From Rhodopseudomonas sp. BAL398 (GTDB taxonomy: Bacteria > Pseudomonadota > Alphaproteobacteria > Rhizobiales > Xanthobacteraceae), in contig NZ_CP133111.1 of the NCBI RefSeq assembly GCF_033001325.1, positions 2,666,001 through 2,730,000 of the forward strand: DNA of 64,000 nucleotides, given 5' to 3'. A program made the position numbers and the translations under genes. The notes beneath the pieces are model-generated. The model saw nothing but the letters and a program-made list of their open reading frames with translations. It did not search any database and had not been told where the DNA came from. Numbering within the stretch: the first letter of the stretch is position 1; each line of letters starts with the position of its first letter. Positions 16,775 through 25,249 of this stretch are shown one piece after another.

Positions 16775-17180
16775 CTTAAGAGTCTCCCGGTCTTCACTGA
16801 TCAACATCGCTCAATATCGCGCCTAAAATAACGACGAGAAGGTGGCGGCGTTCCGATACGGTCCAATAACTTTGAGGTGGTTCGTGGCCGTGCTCAAGAC
16901 TATGATTAAGCGTTGCTTTCGGTCAAGCTGGGAGGGCGGGGATGATTGTGCGGTGCCGTACCACCAGATGGCAGCCTATCAAACCGGGCCGATCGTCATG
17001 CCGACACCCTCGCCTTGCCGTCGGCAGCACTATGGTCAAGCATCGACCAGTCGTTATCCGGTCGTTATATTGAGCCACAATCGAATATCGAGACTCTCGC
17101 ATAACGCAATCATGCGCCGATCTTCGGCAGCCCGGCGACGGCTCTTCCCGTGACCGGGGACACTCTTTCAGAAACGGCCA
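16775..17180. other. divergent intergenic region
   Basis: About 400 bases between the small peptide gene (minus) and the carbamoyltransferase gene (plus), less GC-rich than its neighbours. It must hold both promoters. I see a direct repeat TCGTTAT (twice near 17051-17070) but no clear operator. The open frame at 16842-17153 has no family character or ribosome-binding site and is not called. Confidence 0.5.
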
Positions 17181-18992
17181 ATGTCCAAACAGCACACTTA
17201 TGTCCTCGGTCTGAACACCTACGATCACGATGTCAGCGCCTGTCTGCTGCGCGATGGCGAGATCGCATTCGGCGTCATGAAAGAACGCATCACGCGCGAA
17301 AAGCACGCCAGCGGCTTCTACCAGGAGGTCATCGATTATTGCCTGAATGCCGAAGGCATCGGCATGGAGGATGTCGATCTGGTGGTGCGCAATTGCTACA
17401 TTCTCCCCGTGCCGGAGATGGAAGATCGCCTGATCTACCAGGACATGCCGGCGTTCCTGCCGGAATATGAACGCGATTCCGCGCTCAAGCATCCCTGGTT
17501 CCGGACCAATGCCAACAAGGTGGTGTCGATCTCGCACCATCTGGCGCATGCCTACAGCGCCTTCGCGGTGTCACCGTTCGACGAAGGCGTGGTGATGATC
17601 GTCGACGGCGTCGGCAGCTACCGCTCCGATGTCGACGAATCGTTTCCGGCCAGCGACACGGCGACGCCGCTGGCGCGCGAATCGGAGAGCTATTACAAAT
17701 TCAGCGGCACCAAGCTGGAATGTCTGAAGAAGGTGTGGATGGAGCCCGACCGCGGCTTCCTCAGCGACGAATTCTACAACATGCCGGGACTTGGCGCGCT
17801 GTACAGCCGTGCCTCCAGCTATGTGTTCGGCGACTGGAACAAATGCGGCGAGTTGATGGGGCTGGCGCCCTATGGCCGGCACGACCAGATCAAGCCGCTG
17901 ATGGAGATCGCCAACAATCATCTCACCGTGCCGCGCTGGACGCCGGAATACAACCAGCCCTACATCATGGACCGGCCCGGCAAATGGGAAGACAGCCCAT
18001 CGATGCGGCACTGGGAGGACCTCGCCTGGCGGGTGCAGGACGACACCGAAAAGGTGCTGCTGGCGCGGGCGCGCTGGCTGCGCGAGACCACCGGCGCGAA
18101 AAATCTCTGCATCGCCGGCGGCGTGGCGCTGAACTGCGTCGCCAACGGCCGATTGGCGCGCGAGTCCGGTTTCGAGAATGTGTGGATCCAGCCGGCCGCC
18201 GGCGACGACGGCATCGCGATCGGCTGCGCCTATTACGGTCACCTCGTGGTGCAGGGCAAGCCGCGCGGCTTTGAAATGAAGCACGCTTATCTCGGCCGGC
18301 CTTACCCGGAGTCCGACATCGAGCAGGCGACCAAAAGATCGCTGGTCAAGATTCAGATCGATGCGGCGCGCAGCAACGACATTTGCGCCGATACCGCAAA
18401 GCTGCTGGCCGACCAGAAGGTGATCGGCTGGTTTCAGGCCGGTTCGGAATTCGGACCGCGCGCGCTCGGCAATCGCAGCCTGCTCGCCGACCCGCGCCGG
18501 CCGGAGATGAAGGATATCCTCAACAGCCGGGTCAAGCATCGCCAGCCGTTCCGCCCCTTCGCGCCGATCGTACTGGCCGAGCGGGCCGACGAGATCTTCG
18601 AGGGCCGGGGCGATTCGCCGTTCATGCTGATGGCGAAATCGGTCCGCCCGGAATGGCGCGACAAGATTCCGGCGGTGGTCCATGTCGACGGCACCGCGCG
18701 GGTGCAGACGGTGAGCGAGGACACCGCGCCAATGCTGTATCGGCTGCTCAAGGAATTCGAGAAGCTGACCGGCGTTCCGGTGCTGGTCAACACCTCGTTC
18801 AACGTCAAGGGCGAACCCATCGTCGAGACCCCGCGCGACGCCATGGCGTGCTTTCTCACCACCGGCATCGACCATCTGGTGATGCACGATACGCTGGTGT
18901 CGAAGAACAAGATGCACCGCGTCGTGGCGCCGGTGCTCGACGTCTACATGGACGTCGCGACGCTGGTGAAATCTACCGTCAGCGTCGGATGA
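17181..18992 (+). CDS. NodU/CmcH-family carbamoyltransferase
   Basis: A 603-residue O-carbamoyltransferase that transfers a carbamoyl group from carbamoyl phosphate through a carbamoyl-adenylate to a sugar or natural-product hydroxyl. The Kae1-like N-terminal part shows the metal-binding ISHHLAHAYSAF (H119, H120, H123) and DGVGSYRSD. The C-terminal part shows GSEFGPRALGNRSLLADPR, HRQPFRPFAPIV and LVNTSFNVKGEPIVETP. Length is normal for NodU/TobZ. There are no nod genes or biosynthetic cluster beside it; it faces the murJ/LPS region, so a surface glycan is a reasonable target but unproven. Confidence 0.85.
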   Translation: MSKQHTYVLGLNTYDHDVSACLLRDGEIAFGVMKERITREKHASGFYQEVIDYCLNAEGIGMEDVDLVVRNCYILPVPEMEDRLIYQDMPAFLPEYERDSALKHPWFRTNANKVVSISHHLAHAYSAFAVSPFDEGVVMIVDGVGSYRSDVDESFPASDTATPLARESESYYKFSGTKLECLKKVWMEPDRGFLSDEFYNMPGLGALYSRASSYVFGDWNKCGELMGLAPYGRHDQIKPLMEIANNHLTVPRWTPEYNQPYIMDRPGKWEDSPSMRHWEDLAWRVQDDTEKVLLARARWLRETTGAKNLCIAGGVALNCVANGRLARESGFENVWIQPAAGDDGIAIGCAYYGHLVVQGKPRGFEMKHAYLGRPYPESDIEQATKRSLVKIQIDAARSNDICADTAKLLADQKVIGWFQAGSEFGPRALGNRSLLADPRRPEMKDILNSRVKHRQPFRPFAPIVLAERADEIFEGRGDSPFMLMAKSVRPEWRDKIPAVVHVDGTARVQTVSEDTAPMLYRLLKEFEKLTGVPVLVNTSFNVKGEPIVETPRDAMACFLTTGIDHLVMHDTLVSKNKMHRVVAPVLDVYMDVATLVKSTVSVG

Positions 18993-19004
18993 TCGCGGCG
19001 AAGC

Positions 19005-20534
19005 TCAGCCGCGCACCAGCGACCTGAGCCAGGAGCGGCCGAACAGCAGCAGGATCGTCGCGCCATAGACCAGCGCGCCGACCACGATCAGCAGGGCCAG
19101 CGCCAGTTCATCGCGCAGCTGGCCCATTTGCGCCAGATATGGCGCGGCCAACCGCGCCGCGCCCCACAGCGCGGCGGCCAGCAGGCCGCCCGACAGCACG
19201 AACTTGCCGACCGAGCGCAGCAGCGTGCGGTCGAGGTCGAGATAGCCGGCCCGCACCGCGAAACCGATCACCAGCAACAAATTGATCCAGGCGCCGACCG
19301 CGGTGGCGAGCGCAAGCCCGACCTGGGCCAGCGCCCCCACCAGCGCCACCTTCAGCGCAACATTGACGGCGACGCCGGTGAGTGCCGCCTTCACCGGGGT
19401 CGCGGTGTCCTTGCGGGCATAGAACGGTGCGACCGCGCTGCGGATCAGCACGAACGGCACCAGCGCGATCGCATAGGCGGCCAGCGTCGCCCCGGCCGAG
19501 GCGGCGTCGGCCCTGGTGAAGGCGCCGCGCGCGAACATCGCCCGCATGATCACATCCGGCACGGTCAGGAACGCGGCCACGAACGGCACCGAGAACAACA
19601 GCGTGAATTCGAACGCCCGACGCTGCGAGGCTTTGGCGCCGATGTGGTCGCCGGCGGTGAGCTGGCGCGACATTTCCGGCAGCAGCACGGTGCCGATGGC
19701 GATGCCGATCACCCCGATCGGCAGCTGGTTGAGCCGATCGGCATAATACAGCGCCGACAGCGCGCCGGCCGGCAGGAAGGTCGCGATGATAGTGTCGGCG
19801 AACAACGCCACCTGGGTCCCCATCGAGCCCAGCGTCGCCGGCCCCAGCGCGCGAAAGAAGGCGCGGACATCCTCGTCGAGCCGCAGCGGCGCGAACCGCG
19901 GCAGCCCGCCATGGCGCGCCAGATCGCCGGCCAGCAGGAAGTATTGCAAAAAGCCGGAGATCAGCACGCCCCAGGCGGCGGCGTGTCCGGCGCTGGGAAA
20001 CAACGCCGCCAGCGCCAGCGTCGCCATCATCGAGATGTTGAGAAAGATCGACGCCGCCGCGGCGCTGGCAAAGCGCTGCATCACATTGAGCATGCCGCCA
20101 TACAGCGTGACCAAAGTGATCAGCAGCAGATAGGGAAAGGTAATCCGGGTCAGTTCGATCGCCAGCTCGCGCTGCGCCGGATCGTTGGTGAATCCCGGCG
20201 CCAGCAGGCTCATCATCTGTGGCATGAACAACAGCGCCACCACCAGCAGCACCAGCTGCGAGGCGAACAGCACCGTGAAGATGCGGTCGGCGAACAGCCG
20301 CGCCGACGCAGGTCCCCCCTCGCCGCTGACATGGGCGAAGGCCGGCACGAAGGCGGCGTTGAAGGCGCCCTCGGCGAAGATCGCGCGAAAATGGTTGGGC
20401 AGCCGCAACGCCACGAAGAACGCGTCCGCCACCGGCCCGGCGCCGAGAATCGCCGCCAGCATGATGTCGCGGGCGAATCCGGTCACCCGCGAAAGCAGGG
20501 TAAAGCCGCCGACGGTGAAAATGCGCTTCAGCAT
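19005..20534 (-). CDS. murJ: lipid II flippase MurJ
   Basis: Polytopic inner-membrane protein of the MOP superfamily that flips lipid II for peptidoglycan synthesis. The 509 residues start with MLKRIFTVGGFTLLSRVTGFARDIMLA, the hallmark MurJ N-terminus. They contain FAEGAFNAAFVPAF and NVMQRFASAAAASIFLN, and about fourteen helices are expected. Length matches the family. It ends 12 bases from the convergent carbamoyltransferase gene and follows the aminotransferase gene by 43 bases on the same strand. Normally essential. Confidence 0.93.
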   Translation of the reverse strand: MLKRIFTVGGFTLLSRVTGFARDIMLAAILGAGPVADAFFVALRLPNHFRAIFAEGAFNAAFVPAFAHVSGEGGPASARLFADRIFTVLFASQLVLLVVALLFMPQMMSLLAPGFTNDPAQRELAIELTRITFPYLLLITLVTLYGGMLNVMQRFASAAAASIFLNISMMATLALAALFPSAGHAAAWGVLISGFLQYFLLAGDLARHGGLPRFAPLRLDEDVRAFFRALGPATLGSMGTQVALFADTIIATFLPAGALSALYYADRLNQLPIGVIGIAIGTVLLPEMSRQLTAGDHIGAKASQRRAFEFTLLFSVPFVAAFLTVPDVIMRAMFARGAFTRADAASAGATLAAYAIALVPFVLIRSAVAPFYARKDTATPVKAALTGVAVNVALKVALVGALAQVGLALATAVGAWINLLLVIGFAVRAGYLDLDRTLLRSVGKFVLSGGLLAAALWGAARLAAPYLAQMGQLRDELALALLIVVGALVYGATILLLFGRSWLRSLVRG

Positions 20535-20577
20535 CCGCCGCTTCTACAGCATGCGGCGATGGCGCAAAACGGCCAAA

Positions 20578-21741
20578 TCAGGCCGCCAGCGCGCCGCGCA
20601 CCGCGTCGATGATGCGTTGCTGGGTCGGTTCGTCGAGATAGGCGTGGACCGGCAGGCTGATGACGTCGCGAGACAGCATTTCGCAGACCGGTAACCCGCC
20701 ATCGGCGACCGGGAAATCGCGATACGCGGTCTGCTGGTGCATCGATTTGCCGTAATAGACCGCGGTCGGAACGCCCTGCGCCTTCAGCGCCGCGGCGAAG
20801 GCGTCGCGGTCGGTGCCCGCCGGCAGCCGGATGGTGTAGCAGGCCCAGATCGACCGATTGCCCTCAGCGACGCGGGGCACCGTCACGACATTGCCGAGAC
20901 TCTGGGCATAGCGCTCCGCGACCTTGTTGCGGGCGGCGATCTCGTCGTCGAAGATTTTCAGCTTTTCGAGCAGCACCGCGGCCTGGATGGTATCGAGGCG
21001 GCCAGTGAAGCCGAGCCGGACGTTGTCGTATTTGTCGGAGCCCTGGCCATGGACGCGAATGCTGCGCAGCACCGCGGCAAGGTCGTCGTCATCGGTCATG
21101 ATGGCGCCGCCGTCGCCGAAGCAGCCGAGCGGCTTGGCCGGAAAGAAGCTGGTCGCTGTCGCCAGCGCCAAAGTGCCGACCCGCTTGCCCTGATAGCTGG
21201 CGCCGAACGCCTGCGCGGCGTCGTCCAGCACGAACAGACCCTCGGCTTCGGCAATGGCGGCGATCGCCGCGTGGTCGGCGGGCTGGCCGAACAGATCGAC
21301 CGGGATCACCGCCTTCGGCTTGAGGCCGAGCTTTTTCGCGGTCGCAATGCCGCGTTTTAGCGCCTCGGGGTCCGTGTTGAAGGTCACCGCGTCGACGTCG
21401 ACGAACAGCGCCGTGGCGCCGGCCAGCGCCACCGCGCCGCCGGTAGCGCAGAAGGTGAATGACGGGCAGAACACCGCGTCGCCGCGGCCGACTCCCTTGG
21501 CCATCAGCACCATCTGCAAGGCATCGGTGCCGCTGGCGCAGCTGATGACATGTTTGGCACCCGAATAGGCCGCCAGCGCCGCCTCCAGCTGCGTCACTTC
21601 CGGCCCGTTGATGAACTGGCAGTGGGTGAGCACGCGGCCGACCGCATCGTCGATGGATTGACCGAGCCGGCGGCGCTGGGCGGCAAGATCGATGAAGGGA
21701 ATGGGGTCAGAACGCAGATGCTGATTCATGTGCTGATTCAT
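20578..21741 (-). CDS. DegT/DnrJ-family nucleotide-sugar aminotransferase (GnnB/WbpE-like)
   Basis: PLP aminotransferase of 387 residues that installs an amino group on a keto nucleotide sugar. It shows SCASGTDALQMVL (68-80), FTFCATGGA (96-104), VLDDAAQAFGA (171-181) and the internal aldimine Lys in FFPAKPLGCFGDGGA (K203). The next gene upstream is a Gfo/Idh oxidoreductase, the usual partner for C3 oxidation then amination. In DAG-lipid-A organisms GnnA/GnnB convert UDP-GlcNAc to the 3-amino sugar; WbpB/WbpE do this on the uronic acid. Which applies is undecided. ATG 21741 or 21729 may be used; the longer extension to 21858 has no support. Confidence 0.82.
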   Translation of the reverse strand: MNQHMNQHLRSDPIPFIDLAAQRRRLGQSIDDAVGRVLTHCQFINGPEVTQLEAALAAYSGAKHVISCASGTDALQMVLMAKGVGRGDAVFCPSFTFCATGGAVALAGATALFVDVDAVTFNTDPEALKRGIATAKKLGLKPKAVIPVDLFGQPADHAAIAAIAEAEGLFVLDDAAQAFGASYQGKRVGTLALATATSFFPAKPLGCFGDGGAIMTDDDDLAAVLRSIRVHGQGSDKYDNVRLGFTGRLDTIQAAVLLEKLKIFDDEIAARNKVAERYAQSLGNVVTVPRVAEGNRSIWACYTIRLPAGTDRDAFAAALKAQGVPTAVYYGKSMHQQTAYRDFPVADGGLPVCEMLSRDVISLPVHAYLDEPTQQRIIDAVRGALAA

Positions 21742-21785
21742 GGAGCCTGCCGGATATGAAGAATGAAACGTGACGCGCGATAGGC

Positions 21786-22793
21786 TTAGCCGACTACGCG
21801 GCGCGGCGCCTGGCGGGGCGGAGCTTTGGCGGCGGGCGTGGCGGGAGATTCCAGACACTGGATCGCGATTTCAAGACTGGCGACGCCCTCCTCGCCAGTC
21901 ACCGCCGGCGTGCCGCCGGAACGGACCGCGTTGACGAAGGAAATCAACTCGGCGCGCAGCGGCTCGTCATGGCCGACCGGCAGATGGCGCATCGAGTAGC
22001 TGCCGTCGGGTCTGAACCCGAAGCACTCCGTCACCTGGCGGGTCAGCAGATCGCCTTGCACATATTTGTCGCGGGTCGCCACCGTGACGTTGCGCGCCTT
22101 GAACGGCGTCAGCCAATTGGTGTTGATATGCGCCAGCACGCCGGAGGCGGTGCGAAACTGCAGCAACGCGATGTCCTCGCGCTCGGCCACCGCGCTCGAG
22201 AGCTGCGGCTGCACGTCGATGATTTCGGATTCGGTGAACCAGCGAATCAGGTCGATGTCGTGCACCGCCAGATCGATCACCACGCCGACATTGGACATCC
22301 GCGGCGGAAACGGTCCGACCCGGGTGATGGCGATCGAGAGAATATCCTCGTCCTTGATCGCCTGCTTGATCGCGGCGACGGCCGGATTGAAGCGCTCGAC
22401 ATGGCCGACCATCAGCGTCACGCCCGCTTGACTGGCGGCGCTGACGATGTCGAGCCCCTCCTGCACCGTGGAGGCGATCGGCTTTTCGACCAGCACGTGA
22501 ACGCCGCGTGCGATACAGGCCAGCGCGACCTCGTGATGCAAATGGGTGGGGGCGGCGATCGTCGCCGCGTCAATCCCGGCCAGCAGCAACTCCTCCAGAG
22601 TCGTGAAGGTCTTGCAGCCGATCAATTCGATGGCGCGATCGCGGTGCTCCAGCAAGGGGTCGACGATTCCGACGAGCTCGATCCCCGGCAAGCCGGCCAA
22701 CACGCGAGCGTGGTTGGTGCCCATAACGCCTGCGCCGATGACGCCGACCCGAAGCGCGGATTTCGGACCCATATTGGGTTTGCTGGAACTCAT
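21786..22793 (-). CDS. Gfo/Idh/MocA oxidoreductase (GnnA/WbpB-like)
   Basis: NAD-dependent sugar oxidoreductase of 335 residues. The Rossmann motif VGVIGAGVMGTNHARVLA begins near residue 17. The family's EKPIAST catalytic-Lys motif follows near residue 100, and then GHVERFNPA and VIDLAVHDIDLIRWF. It sits 44 bases upstream of the aminotransferase gene in the same direction, so the pair probably oxidises and then aminates C3 of a UDP-sugar. The last 25 residues are Pro/Ala/Arg-rich and look unrelated to catalysis. The gap 22794-22990 behind the epimerase gene shows nothing notable. Confidence 0.82.
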   Translation of the reverse strand: MSSSKPNMGPKSALRVGVIGAGVMGTNHARVLAGLPGIELVGIVDPLLEHRDRAIELIGCKTFTTLEELLLAGIDAATIAAPTHLHHEVALACIARGVHVLVEKPIASTVQEGLDIVSAASQAGVTLMVGHVERFNPAVAAIKQAIKDEDILSIAITRVGPFPPRMSNVGVVIDLAVHDIDLIRWFTESEIIDVQPQLSSAVAEREDIALLQFRTASGVLAHINTNWLTPFKARNVTVATRDKYVQGDLLTRQVTECFGFRPDGSYSMRHLPVGHDEPLRAELISFVNAVRSGGTPAVTGEEGVASLEIAIQCLESPATPAAKAPPRQAPRRVVG

Positions 22794-22990
22794 GATATTT
22801 AGCCTCGAACGTTAAGTTGAGGCTTCCTAGCACGCCGCCACAAACGTGGCGAATATCCCGTAAATCTACCCAAACACGTTTTGATTCAGATAATTACACT
22901 GAGGCGGCGAGATCCCGCGGCCAATCGCCCGTCACCCCGGCGGGCAAAGGACGGTCACCGACGGAAAGCCAAGCACCACAACCCAAGGCT

Positions 22991-23974
22991 TCAAACACCG
23001 TAATGTTCGCGATACCATGCGACGAAGCTGCGGATGCCGTCCTCGATCGCGGTTTCGGGCTTGAACCCGACGTCGCGGACCAGATCGTCGATGTCGGCGA
23101 AGGTCGCCGGAACGTCGCCGGGCTGCATCGGCAGCATCTCCTTGACGGCCGCGCGGCCAAGTTCCTGCTCCAGCAGGCCGACCACGCGCATCAGTTCTTC
23201 GGGCCGGTGATTGCCGACATTGTAGATCCGCGCCGGCGCCGCGCCCGCGCCGGCATCAGGAACGCGCTCAATCAGCCGCAGCACGACGCGCGTGACGTCG
23301 GCGATATAGGTGAAATCGCGGCGCATCTTGCCATGGTTGAACAATTTGATCGGGGCACCCGCAACGATCGCGTTGGCGAACAGAAACAGTGCCATGTCGG
23401 GCCGGTACCACGGCCCATAGATGGTAAAGAACCGCAGCCCCGTGGTCGGCAGCCGATACAGATGGCTGTAGGAATGCGCCATCACCTCATTGGCCTTCTT
23501 GGTGGCGGCATACAGGCTGATCGGGTGATCGGTGCGATCGGCAACCGAGAACGGCAGCTTGGTATTGGCGCCATAGACCGAGGACGAGGATGCGTACACC
23601 AGATGGCGGCAGCCATTGTGGCGACAGCCCTCGAGCACATTGACGAAGCCCTCGAGATTGGCGTCCGCATAGGCGTGAGGATTGCCGATCGAATAGCGCA
23701 CGCCAGCCTGCGCCGCGAGATGGATCACCGCCTCGAAACGGTTCTCGGAAAACAGCGCGGCAACCGCCGCGCGATCGGCGAGGTCGGCGTGGACGAAACT
23801 GAACCGCGGATTGGCGCGCAGGATCGCCAGCCGGGCGCGCTTGAGTTTGGGGTCGTAATAGTCGTTGATGTTATCGAAGCCGACGACGTCGCGTCCCGCA
23901 TCCAGCAATTCGCGCGCGACATGAAATCCGATGAAGCCCGCGGCTCCCGTGACCAATATCGGATGATTCGACAT
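22991..23974 (-). CDS. UDP-glucuronate 4-epimerase-like SDR
   Basis: Extended short-chain dehydrogenase of 327 residues converting UDP-glucuronate to UDP-galacturonate. It shows GAAGFIGFH (10-18), the substrate-discriminating FDNINDYYDPKLKRARL (33-49), YASSSSVYG and the catalytic pair in SLYAATKKANE (Y155, K159), followed by GLRFFTIYGPWYRPDMA, a signature of GAE/LspL epimerases. Galacturonate is a known component of LPS in this bacterial group. GAGGGCGAG precedes the ATG. Divergent from the WecA-like gene. Confidence 0.85.
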   Translation of the reverse strand: MSNHPILVTGAAGFIGFHVARELLDAGRDVVGFDNINDYYDPKLKRARLAILRANPRFSFVHADLADRAAVAALFSENRFEAVIHLAAQAGVRYSIGNPHAYADANLEGFVNVLEGCRHNGCRHLVYASSSSVYGANTKLPFSVADRTDHPISLYAATKKANEVMAHSYSHLYRLPTTGLRFFTIYGPWYRPDMALFLFANAIVAGAPIKLFNHGKMRRDFTYIADVTRVVLRLIERVPDAGAGAAPARIYNVGNHRPEELMRVVGLLEQELGRAAVKEMLPMQPGDVPATFADIDDLVRDVGFKPETAIEDGIRSFVAWYREHYGV

Positions 23975-24054
23975 CTCGCCCTCAGCGAGGCCGGAGCGCG
24001 CCGCGCTCCCGCCTTTGAAATCCGCGCCTGTTTAGCCGTCGGTTTGCAAATGCC

Positions 24055-24080
24055 GCAATAGCCGATTGCGCCACTATTGC
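24055..24080. promoter_or_regulatory. 7-bp inverted repeat in divergent promoter region
   Basis: GCAATAG and CTATTGC are perfect inverted repeats 12 bases apart, in the 257-base gap between the epimerase gene (minus) and the WecA-like gene (plus). It may be an operator or a leader hairpin; nothing more can be said. Confidence 0.25.
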
Positions 24081-24231
24081 AAGATCGGCCCCAAATCCAT
24101 ACCAAGATGGCATGTGGCCCGGACCCATGCCGGGGACTACCTTTTGCCAAGACCATCGCCGCGATCGTTGCCAAACGCCTTCATTCGCAGGCCGAGGCGG
24201 CGGACTGCGAAAATCCCGCCTGCGGAGTGAC

Positions 24232-25245
24232 ATGACCGCCCCCGATTATATTGCTTCGTTGATTACAATCGCGCTCGCGGCGATCCTGTGCGCCGTGGCG
24301 ACGTGGGCGCTGATGCCGCTGCTGGCGCGCTACGCGCTGGCGCGGCCGAACGCGAGATCGTCGCACCGCTCGCCCACGCCACAGGGCGCCGGCATCGCGG
24401 TGATCTTGTCGACGCTCACCGTGGCGGGCGGCGTCATCGCGGTCACCTCGCCCGTCGCAGCCGGCCTGCCCACGATGCTGTTCGTCGCCACGGTGGTGAT
24501 CGCGCTGGTCGGAGCCGTCGACGATATCCGTCCGATTCCGGTGATGCCGCGGCTGGCGCTTCAGGCGCTGGCGGTCGGCGCGGTGTTGCTGACAATTCCC
24601 GGCGAGCTTCGCCTGCTTCCGGTCGCTCCGCTGTGGATCGAACGCGGCGTGCTGTTCCTGGCCGGGCTGTGGTTCGTCAACCTGGTCAATTTCATGGACG
24701 GGCTGGACTGGATGACGGTCGCCGAGATCGCACCGGTCACCGGCGCGCTGGTGGTACTCGGCCTGTTCGGCGCGTTGCCGCCGGCGGCGACCATCGTGGC
24801 CGCCGCGCTTTGCGGCGCCATGCTCGCCTTCGCGCCGTTCAACAGACCCGTGGCGAAGGTCTTCCTCGGCGACGTCGGCAGTCTGCCGATCGGTCTGCTG
24901 GTGGGGTGGTGTCTGCTGGAACTGGCGCTGCGCCAGAACTTCGCGGCCGCCTTGCTGCTGCCGCTCTATTATCTGGCCGATGCCTCGCTGACGCTGCTGC
25001 GCCGTCTCAAGAACCGCGAAGCGGTCTGGCTCGCCCACCGCTCGCATTTCTATCAGCGCGCGACCGACAATGGCTTCTCCGTCCGTCAGGTCGCCGGCCG
25101 GGTGCTGACGACCAATCTGGTGCTGGCGATCCTGGCCGGGCTATCGGTCATGCTGGGATCGGGGCTGGCGGACCTGATCTTGCTGGGATGCGGCGCGGCG
25201 ACCGTCGCTATCTTGCTGGTTCAGTTCGCAACGCCGCGCCGCTGA
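24232..25245 (+). CDS. WecA/MraY-family phosphoglycosyltransferase
   Basis: Polytopic inner-membrane enzyme (337 residues, about ten helices) that transfers a sugar-1-phosphate from a UDP-sugar to undecaprenyl phosphate and so starts an O-antigen or other glycan. It shows HRSPTPQGAG (near 46-55), VGAVDDIRP with the metal-binding DD, NLVNFMDGLDW, KVFLGDVGSLP and a C-terminal AHRSHFYQRATDNG in place of the HIHH motif. It is closest in style to WbpL-type enzymes. ATG 24232 follows GGAG by four bases; the upstream extension to 24112 is unsupported. Convergent with the CapD-like gene, four bases apart. Confidence 0.87.
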   Translation: MTAPDYIASLITIALAAILCAVATWALMPLLARYALARPNARSSHRSPTPQGAGIAVILSTLTVAGGVIAVTSPVAAGLPTMLFVATVVIALVGAVDDIRPIPVMPRLALQALAVGAVLLTIPGELRLLPVAPLWIERGVLFLAGLWFVNLVNFMDGLDWMTVAEIAPVTGALVVLGLFGALPPAATIVAAALCGAMLAFAPFNRPVAKVFLGDVGSLPIGLLVGWCLLELALRQNFAAALLLPLYYLADASLTLLRRLKNREAVWLAHRSHFYQRATDNGFSVRQVAGRVLTTNLVLAILAGLSVMLGSGLADLILLGCGAATVAILLVQFATPRR

Positions 25246-25249
25246 CGGG

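Noticed and set aside
16842-17153. Open frame in the gap before the carbamoyltransferase gene
   Set aside because: No ribosome-binding site, no family signature, and a composition like noncoding DNA.
17181-18992. Nodulation gene nodU and a symbiosis island
   Set aside because: No nodABC, nod box, tRNA attachment site, integrase or composition shift around it.
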